This document shows, piece after piece, positions 15,373-24,700 of a DNA stretch of 64,000 nt. This stretch comes from Chloroflexota bacterium. Its GTDB lineage: Bacteria > Chloroflexota > Anaerolineae > Anaerolineales > Villigracilaceae. The stretch covers positions 124,001 through 188,000 of the forward strand of contig JACPVF010000015.1 of assembly GCA_016191845.1 (NCBI GenBank), in the 5' to 3' direction. Position numbers and translations under genes: made by a program. Numbering within the stretch: the stretch's first letter is position 1; each line of letters opens with the position of its first letter. The notes beneath the pieces are model-generated. The model was not told the origin of the DNA and made no database searches. It saw only the letters and a program-made list of their open reading frames with translations.

Positions 15373-16293
15373 TTAAAGCGCCATGACTACCCGGCCGCGC
15401 CCCTCATGTTTGGCGCGGTAAAGCGCGGCATCGGCGGATCTCAGAATTGCATCATGTGCAGAGCCATGCTCGGGGAAGACCGCCACACCGATTGAAAGTG
15501 AAGTTGTCTTTAGATCCTGCCCCTCAAACTGGAAGTGGAGCTTTTTAGCAGATTTGCAAATCCGTTCAGCCCGTTCCCTGGTCACTTCCCGAGAGGCATC
15601 GGGTAGTACAACCGTGAATTCATCGCCGCCATAACGGCAGGCAATGTCCTCCTCGCGGACATGTTCTTGTAACAATCTGCCTACTGCACGCAGAAGCGCG
15701 TCCCCGGCGGCGTGACCGTAAGTATCATTGATGCGCTTGAGATTATCCACATCGAGCATGATGATACCCAGTGGAAGTTTTTTTCGGATAGCTCGATGCA
15801 ACTCGCGTTCCAGGGTCTCCTCCATGTAACGGCGATTGAATAACCCGGTCAGATGGTCACGGACAGATTGTTCCCGTAGCAGTGCTTCGCTTTTGAGCAG
15901 CGCCGCCTGCGCCTGCTTCCGCTCTGTGATGTCGCGGATATTGCATTGGATGGTCTTTTCGTTGCCCGCCATATAAACATTGCTGACAAACTCCACCTGG
16001 ATCAGCCGTCCATCTTTTGAACGGAGCGGCAGGTCTTCGTAGCGAATGTAATTATTCTTTTGCAAGGCTTCGAAAGCCTCCTGGCTGGCCTTGACATCCC
16101 TGAATGCGCCGACCTCCCAAAGCTTTTTTTCGATAAACTCTGCGTGAGAATACCCCAGCATGTCCATCAGGAACGGGTTGACATCGGTAATCATCCCTGT
16201 GTCTGCATTTAAAATCAAGATCCCATCCTGTGCGGCTTCGAACAGACGGCGGTAACGAAGTTCCGAGGTTCTTATATAATTATCATTACCCAT
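15373..16293 (-). CDS. PAS-GGDEF diguanylate cyclase
   Basis: 306 residues from MGNDNYIRTSELRYRR, with AGGAAGG upstream of the ATG at 16293. A PAS domain (YRRLFEAAQDGILILNADTG...GYSHAEFIEKKLWEVG) with its C-terminal motif (IQCNIRDITERKQAQ) precedes a complete GGDEF domain (DHLTGLFNRRYME, then RYGGDEFTVVLP). REED five residues before GGDEF is the product-inhibition site RxxD. The enzyme should make cyclic di-GMP from GTP in response to a PAS-bound signal. Promoter repeat copy 4 lies upstream with a leader of about 145 nt. Confidence 0.92.
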   Translation of the reverse strand: MGNDNYIRTSELRYRRLFEAAQDGILILNADTGMITDVNPFLMDMLGYSHAEFIEKKLWEVGAFRDVKASQEAFEALQKNNYIRYEDLPLRSKDGRLIQVEFVSNVYMAGNEKTIQCNIRDITERKQAQAALLKSEALLREQSVRDHLTGLFNRRYMEETLERELHRAIRKKLPLGIIMLDVDNLKRINDTYGHAAGDALLRAVGRLLQEHVREEDIACRYGGDEFTVVLPDASREVTRERAERICKSAKKLHFQFEGQDLKTTSLSIGVAVFPEHGSAHDAILRSADAALYRAKHEGRGRVVMAL

Positions 16294-16443
16294 ATCTACC
16301 TTCCTGTTGTACAAGCTGAAAATTGCATCTATCTTTCCTTGTGCAGAAAAAACGTTCGCAATTACAGTACTGTCAAATTTCAAGTATCGGATTGTTATTT
16401 CCATGCAACAAGTAATAAATATACAAAGAGACACCGTCACTTA

Positions 16444-16511
16444 ATTTTATAAAAAACACCCCCCGATCACATCCATCGGACGGGGGGTGTTTTTCTCCAC
16501 CACTTGGGGGA
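16444..16511 (-). promoter_or_regulatory. Composite promoter/dyad repeat, copy 4
   Basis: Box CCCCCAAGTGGTGGAG (around 16493-16511 on the minus strand), 10-bp arms ACACCCCCCG/CGGGGGGTGT (16456-16465, 16481-16490), the same 6-nt spacer, and TAAAAT at 16449-16444 in the -10 position. It lies after the stop of the NarL-type regulator and faces the PAS-GGDEF gene. The stem flanked by A and T runs may also terminate the upstream operon. Confidence 0.6.
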
Positions 16512-16519
16512 GGTGGATA

Positions 16520-17167
16520 TTAGGGAATGATGTGATTACGCAGTGCCAGCGTCACGGCTTCGGTACGGCTGGCCGCTCCCAATTTGGACAGGATGCTGCT
16601 GACATGGGATTTGATCGTGGATGGGCTGACGGTCAGCTTTGCGGCGATCTGTGTATTATTCAGCCCCTCGATCATCAGGGCCAGCACCTCACGCTCTCGC
16701 TCGGTCAGGTCCAAACCGGGGGCGGGCGCTTGGTTGGCTGCCTGAACGAGAACCTGCGCCGCCTCGGGCGAAAGAGAGGCACGCCCAGCATGAGCAGCGC
16801 GGATGGCCTGAACCAGATCGTCCGCAGAGACATCTTTAAGTAAATAGCCAATTGCCCCGGCTTCCAGGGCGTTCTTGATCAATGTCCTCTCTTTGAAACT
16901 GGTTACGGCAATGATCTGTACTTGTGGAAACCGTTGGCGGATGACACGCGTTGCCGTCGCGCCGTCCATATCTGGCATAACCATATCCATGAGGATCACG
17001 TCCGGTAAAACTTCTTCGCAGAGTCGAATGGCAGCCGCGCCACTTCCGGTCTCGCCTGCCAGTTGCAGGTCATCGAATGCCATCAGGAAAGCCGCCAATC
17101 CCCGGCGGACCATGGTGTGATCGTCAACCAACATGACGCGAATGGGTTCGGAAGGAGACGTTTTCAT
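16520..17167 (-). CDS. NarL-type response regulator
   Basis: 215 residues. Receiver domain with acidic pair (VMLVDDHTMVRRG), phosphoacceptor Asp in VILMDMVMPDMDG and Lys in YLLKD; a LuxR-type helix-turn-helix follows (LTEREREVLALMIEGLNNTQ, then SPSTIKSHVSSILSKLG). It overlaps the kinase gene by 4 bp, so the two form a cognate pair. Targets are unknown; the large glucan synthase operon directly upstream is a candidate. Confidence 0.95.
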   Translation of the reverse strand: MKTSPSEPIRVMLVDDHTMVRRGLAAFLMAFDDLQLAGETGSGAAAIRLCEEVLPDVILMDMVMPDMDGATATRVIRQRFPQVQIIAVTSFKERTLIKNALEAGAIGYLLKDVSADDLVQAIRAAHAGRASLSPEAAQVLVQAANQAPAPGLDLTEREREVLALMIEGLNNTQIAAKLTVSPSTIKSHVSSILSKLGAASRTEAVTLALRNHIIP

Positions 17168-18738
17168 CCGGCCTCCTTTTTTTCCGTTTTCCTCCAGCGG
17201 AGGGTGAGTTCCGTGCCGTGCCCTGGCTGGCTGGTGATAGATAAGAATATGCCCGCAGTTTCCGCGCGTTCGCGCATCATGCCCAAACCATAGTGACCGG
17301 AGGGGCTCAGTTCAGTAGTGACAAACCCGCGCCCATTATCACGCAGGTTCAATTCGATGGAGGATTCGTTGTGTTTCAGTACGATTTCTACCTTGCTGGC
17401 TTCGGCATGTTTGGCAACATTATTCAGTGCTTCCTGGCAGATGCGGTAGATTGCCACCTGCACCTCAGTGGGAAGGATGCCTTCTCCCTCTATCGTTACC
17501 TTGGCCGGAATATTTGTGCGCCCGGTGAATGCATTTCCCAACAGGCACAGGAGATCCCCCAGTTCGGCGTCGGTCAGGGTGGAGGGCCGAAGCTCGGCCA
17601 GCAAGGCACGCATTTCTGCCATGGCGCCGCGTGTCAATTTACGCAAGTCTTCGAGCGATTGCCGTGCCAGATCCTGGTCGCGGTCCCATAGGCGCGGCAG
17701 GACTTCGGCGATTAGCCCTGCTGAGAAGAGTGATTGGTTGACGGCATCATGCAAGTTGCGTGCTAGGCGCTGCCTTTCCTCCAATACCGCCAACTCCTGC
17801 GCGTGTTTATAGAGTTCCGCATTGATCATGGTGATGGCAGCCTGGTTGGCTACACTGAGCGCCAAGTCGGCATGATGGGGCGTGAAGTAATTTTGCTTCT
17901 CATGTGCCACTCCCAGGCCACCGATAATACGACTCTTGACCGCCAACGGCACCCACATCCATGACCGCATCCCAGCAAGCAACGCGGCCGATCCATCGTC
18001 TAGAAGCGAACGCAAAAACTGCGCTTGCGGTTCATCACTCCACGCGTTGGCAATGCAAATGGGGCGATGCTCATTGAATAATATGGTCAGGGTCTGCGCG
18101 CTTTGCAGATGGATATGAAATGGCGAGGACTGCTCCAATTCCGGTGTGCCGCGCATCGCCAGACTGACAAGTGTAGAGTCTTCCAATGTAAACAGCCCGC
18201 CACGTGTATATTCAACGATCTCGCGCAGTTGATCAAGGATCAACCCCGGTTGAAATTCCAACGTGGAAGCGAGAGTGTGCGAGATCTCCAGCAATTTGAC
18301 CTGTTCACGGTTGCGGGTTTCGACACGCTGGTGGAGATTTTGCTCCGCCTGGATGCTCCGGGTCACATCCTGCACCACACCCAGCAAGCAGGCTCGACCC
18401 TGATAGTCGAACCCGGTTCCGCTCCATTCAGCCTGAAACGTGGAACCATCCCGTCGCAGGTGCGGAACCTGTGTATCGAATACCTTCCCCGAGCGAAACG
18501 AGCGCATGTATTCCAGAAATGACGGCCAACTATTAGGGTGGATGAAGGCGGTCATGTTCAATCCGATGAATTCTTCATGGCTGTAGCCGTGCATGTTACA
18601 CGCCGCAGGATTCGCCTCGACAACGAAATGGGTCTCCAAGTCACTTAGAATTAACCCGTCCGTGGCGGCCTCGAAGATCTTCAAATACAGGCGTTGATCG
18701 GTCGTAATGGTGGTTTTCGTCATAGATTCTAATTTCAT
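17164..18738 (-). CDS. PAS-GAF sensor histidine kinase (NarX/HisKA_3 type)
   Basis: 524 residues, soluble. A PAS domain (~15-135, ending LGVVQDVTRSIQAEQ), then a GAF domain (~165-310), then HisKA_3 with the phosphorylated His in RLARNLHDAVNQSL, then a HATPase domain with LRDNGRGF and GLGMMRERAE. This is the usual Chloroflexota soluble kinase layout, sensing a ligand or redox state through PAS/GAF. MTKTT at 18723 is an alternative start. The stop overlaps the response regulator start. Confidence 0.93.
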   Translation of the reverse strand: MKLESMTKTTITTDQRLYLKIFEAATDGLILSDLETHFVVEANPAACNMHGYSHEEFIGLNMTAFIHPNSWPSFLEYMRSFRSGKVFDTQVPHLRRDGSTFQAEWSGTGFDYQGRACLLGVVQDVTRSIQAEQNLHQRVETRNREQVKLLEISHTLASTLEFQPGLILDQLREIVEYTRGGLFTLEDSTLVSLAMRGTPELEQSSPFHIHLQSAQTLTILFNEHRPICIANAWSDEPQAQFLRSLLDDGSAALLAGMRSWMWVPLAVKSRIIGGLGVAHEKQNYFTPHHADLALSVANQAAITMINAELYKHAQELAVLEERQRLARNLHDAVNQSLFSAGLIAEVLPRLWDRDQDLARQSLEDLRKLTRGAMAEMRALLAELRPSTLTDAELGDLLCLLGNAFTGRTNIPAKVTIEGEGILPTEVQVAIYRICQEALNNVAKHAEASKVEIVLKHNESSIELNLRDNGRGFVTTELSPSGHYGLGMMRERAETAGIFLSITSQPGHGTELTLRWRKTEKKEAG

Positions 18739-18759
18739 TTTACAGCGAATACACCCAAC

Positions 18760-21700
18760 TTATCCCATCACGATCCGCACTTCGTGGGGATGTCCATCAT
18801 CCACAAGCGGGACTCGGTTGTTTACGACTATCTGTTCATCGAGCAGAATCTGTTGGATGCCACAGTTTACGTGGCGCGGATTCTGCACATCGATCCTGTA
18901 CTGGGTGCTTCCAAACCGGTAATTCACTTTGTAGCCCGGCCAATGGCGCGGAATGCACGGATCGAATTCGAGCGCCTGCCCTGCTTTTTTGATTCCCAGA
19001 ATGATTTCGATGCCCAGGCGATACATCCAACCGGAGGAGCCGCTGTACCAGGTCCAACCGCCGCGGCCGAGGTGGGCAGGAGCGCTGTAAATATCCGCCG
19101 CGACCACATAGGGCTCCACTTGATAACGTGCCACCTTCTGTGGGGTATCCGCATGTTGAATGGGGTTGATTAGTTGATAAAGTTCAAAAACACGGTCTCC
19201 GTCACCCAGTTTGGCGAAGGCCCAGATCGCCCAGATCGCGGCATGGGTGTATTGTCCGCCGTTCTCCCGAATGCCGGGCTGGTAGCCCTTGATGTAACCC
19301 GGGTCGCGAATCGTCCGGTCGAAAGGCGGCGCCAATAGCAGGATCAAACCATCCTCGCGGCGGACGAGGCGTTCGTAAAGCGACTGCATGGCGGCACGTG
19401 CACGTCCGTGCTCGGCCGCACCTGAGATGACCGCCCACGATTGGCTGATCGAGTCGATCTGGCAATCGCGATTTTCCGCGGAGCCGAGCGGCTTGCCGTC
19501 ATCGTAAAAGGCACGGCGATACCAACTCCCATCCCAAGCGAAAGTCTCGAGGGCAAGGCGCAACGTCTCGGCCTGCTGACGATAGGAGGCGGCTTGCTCG
19601 GCAGACCCGTCCCCGTCACATAAACGCGCGAAGTCTGCCAGCGTGGCATGCAGGAACCAGCCCAGCCAGATGCTCTCCCCCGTCCCGCCCGTGCCGACGT
19701 TGTTCATGCCGTCGTTCCAATCGCCTTCGCCCATCAGCGGCAGGCCATGCGGACCGGCCGTGGTTCCCTTGGCGAGTGCACGGCGACAATGCTCATAGAG
19801 CGACTCTGTCTCGCCGTAGGGGAAATCTCCGTAGCGGTCATGTTCCCCGACCTTGAGCGGCTCGGCTGCAAGGAAGGGGACGCGCTCCTCTAAAATGGCG
19901 CGGTCACCAGTGATGTGGACATATTGTGCCACGGTATATGGAAGCCAGAGCAGGTCATCGCTAATGCGCGTGCGGACGCCGCGGTCGGCGGGCCGCGCAA
20001 CGTGCCACCAATGCAACACGTCGCCCTGCTCGAACTGATGGCGGGCTGCGCGCAGAATGTGTTCGCGCGCGATCGCAGGCCGGGTATACAGGAATGCCAG
20101 CACATCCTGAAGTTGGTCGCGGAAGCCGTACGCGCCACCCGATTGATAGAAAGCCGTCCGTCCCCAAATGCGGCAGGACAAGGTTTGATACGGAAGCCAG
20201 CGGTTGAGCAAAATATCCATGGCCGCGTCGGGCGTTTCGACCTGGATGTCTTTGAGCTTGTCATCCCAAAATGACTGAAGCACATCCCAGGCTGCCTCGA
20301 CATTAGTCATGTTCTGATACTGCGTGATGAGCTTGAGCGCCTCGGCATGATCCGCACCCTGCCCGAGCAGGAATGTGACTTCCTTCGTTTCACCGGGCGC
20401 GAGCCAAAGCAGGAGTTGCATGGCCGCGCACGGATCGGCTCCCGCCTGCGCCAGAGCGGTCAGCCCGACCCGTTCGAGCGCGGCCGGATGGGCGTAACTT
20501 CCCAGCGAGCCGAGGAATTCGGTGCGGTCGGTCGTCAGCCCCTGGAGTTCGCGCGTGGCGGCCAGGAAGGCGACGCGCTCGCTAAAGTCCCGGTTGTAGG
20601 GATTACGCGCCAGCATGGCAAAACGCTCGGACGCGTATTCGGGGACGATATACTGTGCCATCTCCTCGTGCGTGGTACCCAACACCCACTCGGCATAATA
20701 CGTGATGTTGATGCGCCGCGTGCGAGCCGACGTGTTTTGCAATTTCAACTGCACGATCTTAACCGGCGCGTCAGGCACGGCAAAGAGGCGCAGGCGTTGT
20801 TCCACCTCATGACTGCGGTGCTCGAAAATGGTGTAGCCTGTTCCATGGCGGATGGTGTACGGCGCATCGGCGCGTGTCGGCAATGGTGTGGGCGACCAGA
20901 GTTCACCAGTGTCTTCGTCGCGCAGATAAATGGCTTCGCTTGGCGGGTCACTAACGGGGTCATTGTGCCAGGGGGTGAGACGGTTTTCGCCGCTGTTGCC
21001 AGCCCAGGTACAGCCCAGCCCTGCCTCGGAGACCAGGAACCCAAACTCGGGGTTGGCGATCACGTTGATCCACGGCGCGGGAGTCCACTGGCCGCGGGCG
21101 AGGTGGATGATATATTCGCGTCCGTCCGGGCTGAAACCGCCCAGCCCATTATCGAAGACTAGGCCGGGGCGGGATCCAAGCAAAGGAATTGAGGACGGCT
21201 CTGAAAGCGGAGACTGGGTCGGGACAAAACGCGGCAATCGGACGGGGAGGCGATCCAGCTTCTCCAATTGAGTCGCCAACGGGCCGGCCTCTCCTTCCAA
21301 TGTTACACGAGCGGCGGTGGCGATGAGAATCCGCTCGGCCACCGACATCTGGTCTTCGCGCAGTACGAAAATCCCGCCGCGTTTGCCCAAGCGGTCATCG
21401 CTGTTGGTACGGCTGAGCAGATGATAAATTTTTCCATGAAAATGCTGGTCGTAACTGGTCTCACGCTGGTTAAGGATGACGAGGTCGATCTTCAATCCAC
21501 GCCGGTGCCAGTAGGTGTGGGCACGGATCAACTCGCTCAGCAGGTCGAGGTCTTTTTCCTGCTTGAGGTTGATCAGCAAAATCGGATAATCGCCCGAGAT
21601 GGAAAAGGCCCATAAGCCAGATTGTCCCAGCGTGTTGCCTGCCAGGGTGACCGGGTCGGAGCGCAGTGCTGGAGCGGGATAGAGCAAGGCGGAAAGAAGT

Positions 21701-24700
21701 TTTTGGATCTGCTCCAGTTGCGGTGAGGAAAGGCCGACCTGGATCAACTCCTCCTCTGCCTGCGTGCGCGCGTCATCAAGAACCCGATTGATGCGATGCC
21801 ATTGGCGGAAATCGTGCGCCAGTGCAAGCACTTCACGGCGAGACGCGGCTGCGACTGTGACAAATGCAACTTGTAGTGAAGCATATTCCTTCACCGTGAC
21901 TTGAGTTTGTAACGCGGCAATGGGATCGAGTGTAGCGGTTGCGTTCGAAAGTTGTTGCAAAGAGGCGGGCGTGCGCGGCGTGTTGCCGCGTCCCAGGAAG
22001 CGGGCGCGGTCGGTTTCGTAGCCGGTCATTTGTAGGTCGTCGCGTTCATTCACGATGAAATACGCCAGGTAGACCGGCTTATCCTGCGCGGAGCGCGGAC
22101 GGCGATGGTACAACAGGATGTTCCCCTCGGTGATGTGTTCACATTCGATGAAGAGTTTGTTGTAGGCGGGGTGACGATGGTCGGCCATCTGGGGGGCGAG
22201 AATCACTTCGGCGTAGTTGGTCAGCACCATGCCACGCGCAGACTCGCCATGGTTGGTCAGGGTGACGCGGCGGACTTCCACATCCGCGTCGGGGGCGATG
22301 GCGATGCGCAGGTGCGTGGAGATGTCGTCGTCGCGCCGCAGGAATTCCACGGTGTGTGGATGGAAATTCACTTGTTGGCTGGTGGGCAAGGCCGCGGTGG
22401 GTTGGAATGTGGCCGACCAAAGTCGCTCTTTTTCCAGGTCCTGAACATAGATCCACGAGCCGAAGTGATCGAGGGTGGTGTCGGCGTGCCAGCGGGTCAG
22501 ATCCATGTCGCGCCAGCGGCTGTACCCGCTGCCCGCGGCGGTGATGAGCAGGCTGTAATTTCCGTTGGAGAGATAATGCAACTGCGGATACGGCGAGTTG
22601 AGTTTGGCCTGCCAGGGGTCGAACGGCACCACTGGATGAACAGGATGAACCACGCCGATCTCATGCGGATGCGGATGTTCGATCGGTGCACGGACGGGAA
22701 CCTGCTCTTGCAGCAAGAGCGCCACCGTCTGCATACGCGGGTCGGCGTGGAAGCGGCGGATCATGCTGTCTTCGCTCAAGGTGTTGCACAGCGAAAGCAG
22801 GATCATGCCCTGATGGTGCGCCATGTACGAGCGGACGACGGCGTACTCCTGCCCCGTTCCCATGCGCTCGGCGGTAAAGTCTACGGATTCGTAGAGGCCA
22901 TACAATCCAAACAGGTTGTACTTGCGGAAGCGTTCCATGTTTTGCAGGACCGCGGCGGGCGCATACGGCAAGGCTAGAATGGACGCATACGGCGCGACCA
23001 CCAGGTCTTCGGCCAGGCCGCGTTTGTATCCCAAGCCTGGAACGCCAAAGGCGCGATATTGGTAGGTTTGATTGGCGTCGAAATAATAGAAACTCGACTC
23101 GGAAATGCCCCACGGGATATGGTTGGTTTGTCCGTAGGAGATCTGGTATTTGACCGCCGCGAGACAACTTTGATCGAGCAGCGTGCCCAAATAGCGCCGC
23201 GTCAACAGGGACGGCATCAGGTACTCGAACATTGTCCCGCTCCACGAAAGCAGGACACGCGCTCCGTTCAGTTGCGTGATCGGACGGGCGAGGTACAGCC
23301 AGTGATTCTGCGGGACTTCGCCTTTGGCGATCGCCACCAAACTGGTGAGACGCGCTTCCGAGGCGAGCAGATCGTAATAACTCGTGTCGAGCCGCCCAGA
23401 GTCGACGTTGTAACCGATGTGGAACACCTTGCGCTGTGGGTCATAGAGGAAGTGAAAATTCATTGCTTCGAAATGGGCCTCGGCGCGGGCGCGGATGAGT
23501 TGAAGGTCACCCAACAATTCGGCCGCGGAGGCACGGGCGGTCTCGAGTTGCGCTGCGAACGCGTCGCACCATGACAGTGAATCCCGTTCGTCACCCAGCA
23601 AATGGGCGCGGACGCCCTGAAGCGCGTCCAACGTATTCGTGCAGATGGCGGGAATTTCTTCCAACGCAGGCTTGAGCGAAAGGGACGCGACCAGTTCCTT
23701 CCAGGCATTTGCCAGTTCAGGTTGCAAGTCGGGTCGGCTGAACAAGGGAGGAATCTGAGCCATCGCCAGCGACCACGGGCACAGGGTTTCGATCTCACGC
23801 TGAATTTGGGACAGGTGATGGCGCGTGCGCTCGATCCAGGTGGAGAGGGTGCGAATCGTTTCGTAATCGAGTTGCTCGGCGGCTGCTTCCACCACTTTTG
23901 CCAGCAGGTCTTCCAATTCAGCACGGCTCTCGCGGAACAGGCTTTGCAGGAATTGCGGGGAACACTGACGCGCGTCCTGCAGACGTTCGGCTTGTTCTCT
24001 CAAACGGGAAATGACATCATGGAGTTCGCTTTTCGTGCCTTCGATGTGAGCCTGATGCAAGGCTGTTTCCAATACATCGAGCGTATCCATCAGTCCCTGC
24101 CAATGGATGATGGGCCGGCTGACAACATCGTCACATCCCTGGCGCAGGGTCAACAGACATGCCGATAAGTTGCCATTGTCCACGGTGGAAATGTAGCGCG
24201 GTGAAAGCGGACTCAGGGTGCGCGTGTCGTACCAGTTCAGGAAATGACCGCGCTGTTTCTCCAGCCGGTCCATGCCATCCAGCGTATTGCGGATGCGCAA
24301 GACCAGTTCCTGCGGTCCGATATAACCGAGATCGTAGGCTGACAAGGTGGATAGCAGAAGCAGACCAATGTTGGTCGGCGAGGTGCGGTGTGCCACCAGT
24401 CCGCGCGGCTCTTCTTGAAAATGATCGGGGGGCAGCCAATGATCATCGGGGCCGACGAATTTCTCAAAGTACAACCAGGTGGTGCGCGCCAACTGTCGCA
24501 ATTGGTCTTCCTGAGGCGGGCTGAGTTTCTCCGTCGCGAATGTGATCGGCTTGCTGATCCAAAACGCGAGATAGGGCGAAACGGCCCACACCAGCAGGAA
24601 CGGCGTGGCCAGCCACACAACGGGCGGATTGAGCACGATCACCAGCAAGAACAGCAGGACAGAAACCGCCGGGGCCAAGCCCATCGCCCGCCAGGCCGAG

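Noticed and set aside
16444-16511. Promoter repeat copies as simple intrinsic terminators
   Set aside because: Only copy 4 has a T-run; the other three lack it, and the conserved box and -10 spacing are not explained by termination.
20347-21162. 271-codon plus-strand ORF antisense to the glucan synthase
   Set aside because: Composition reflects the complementary strand; it overlaps conserved GH94 coding sequence and has no recognisable domain or ribosome site.
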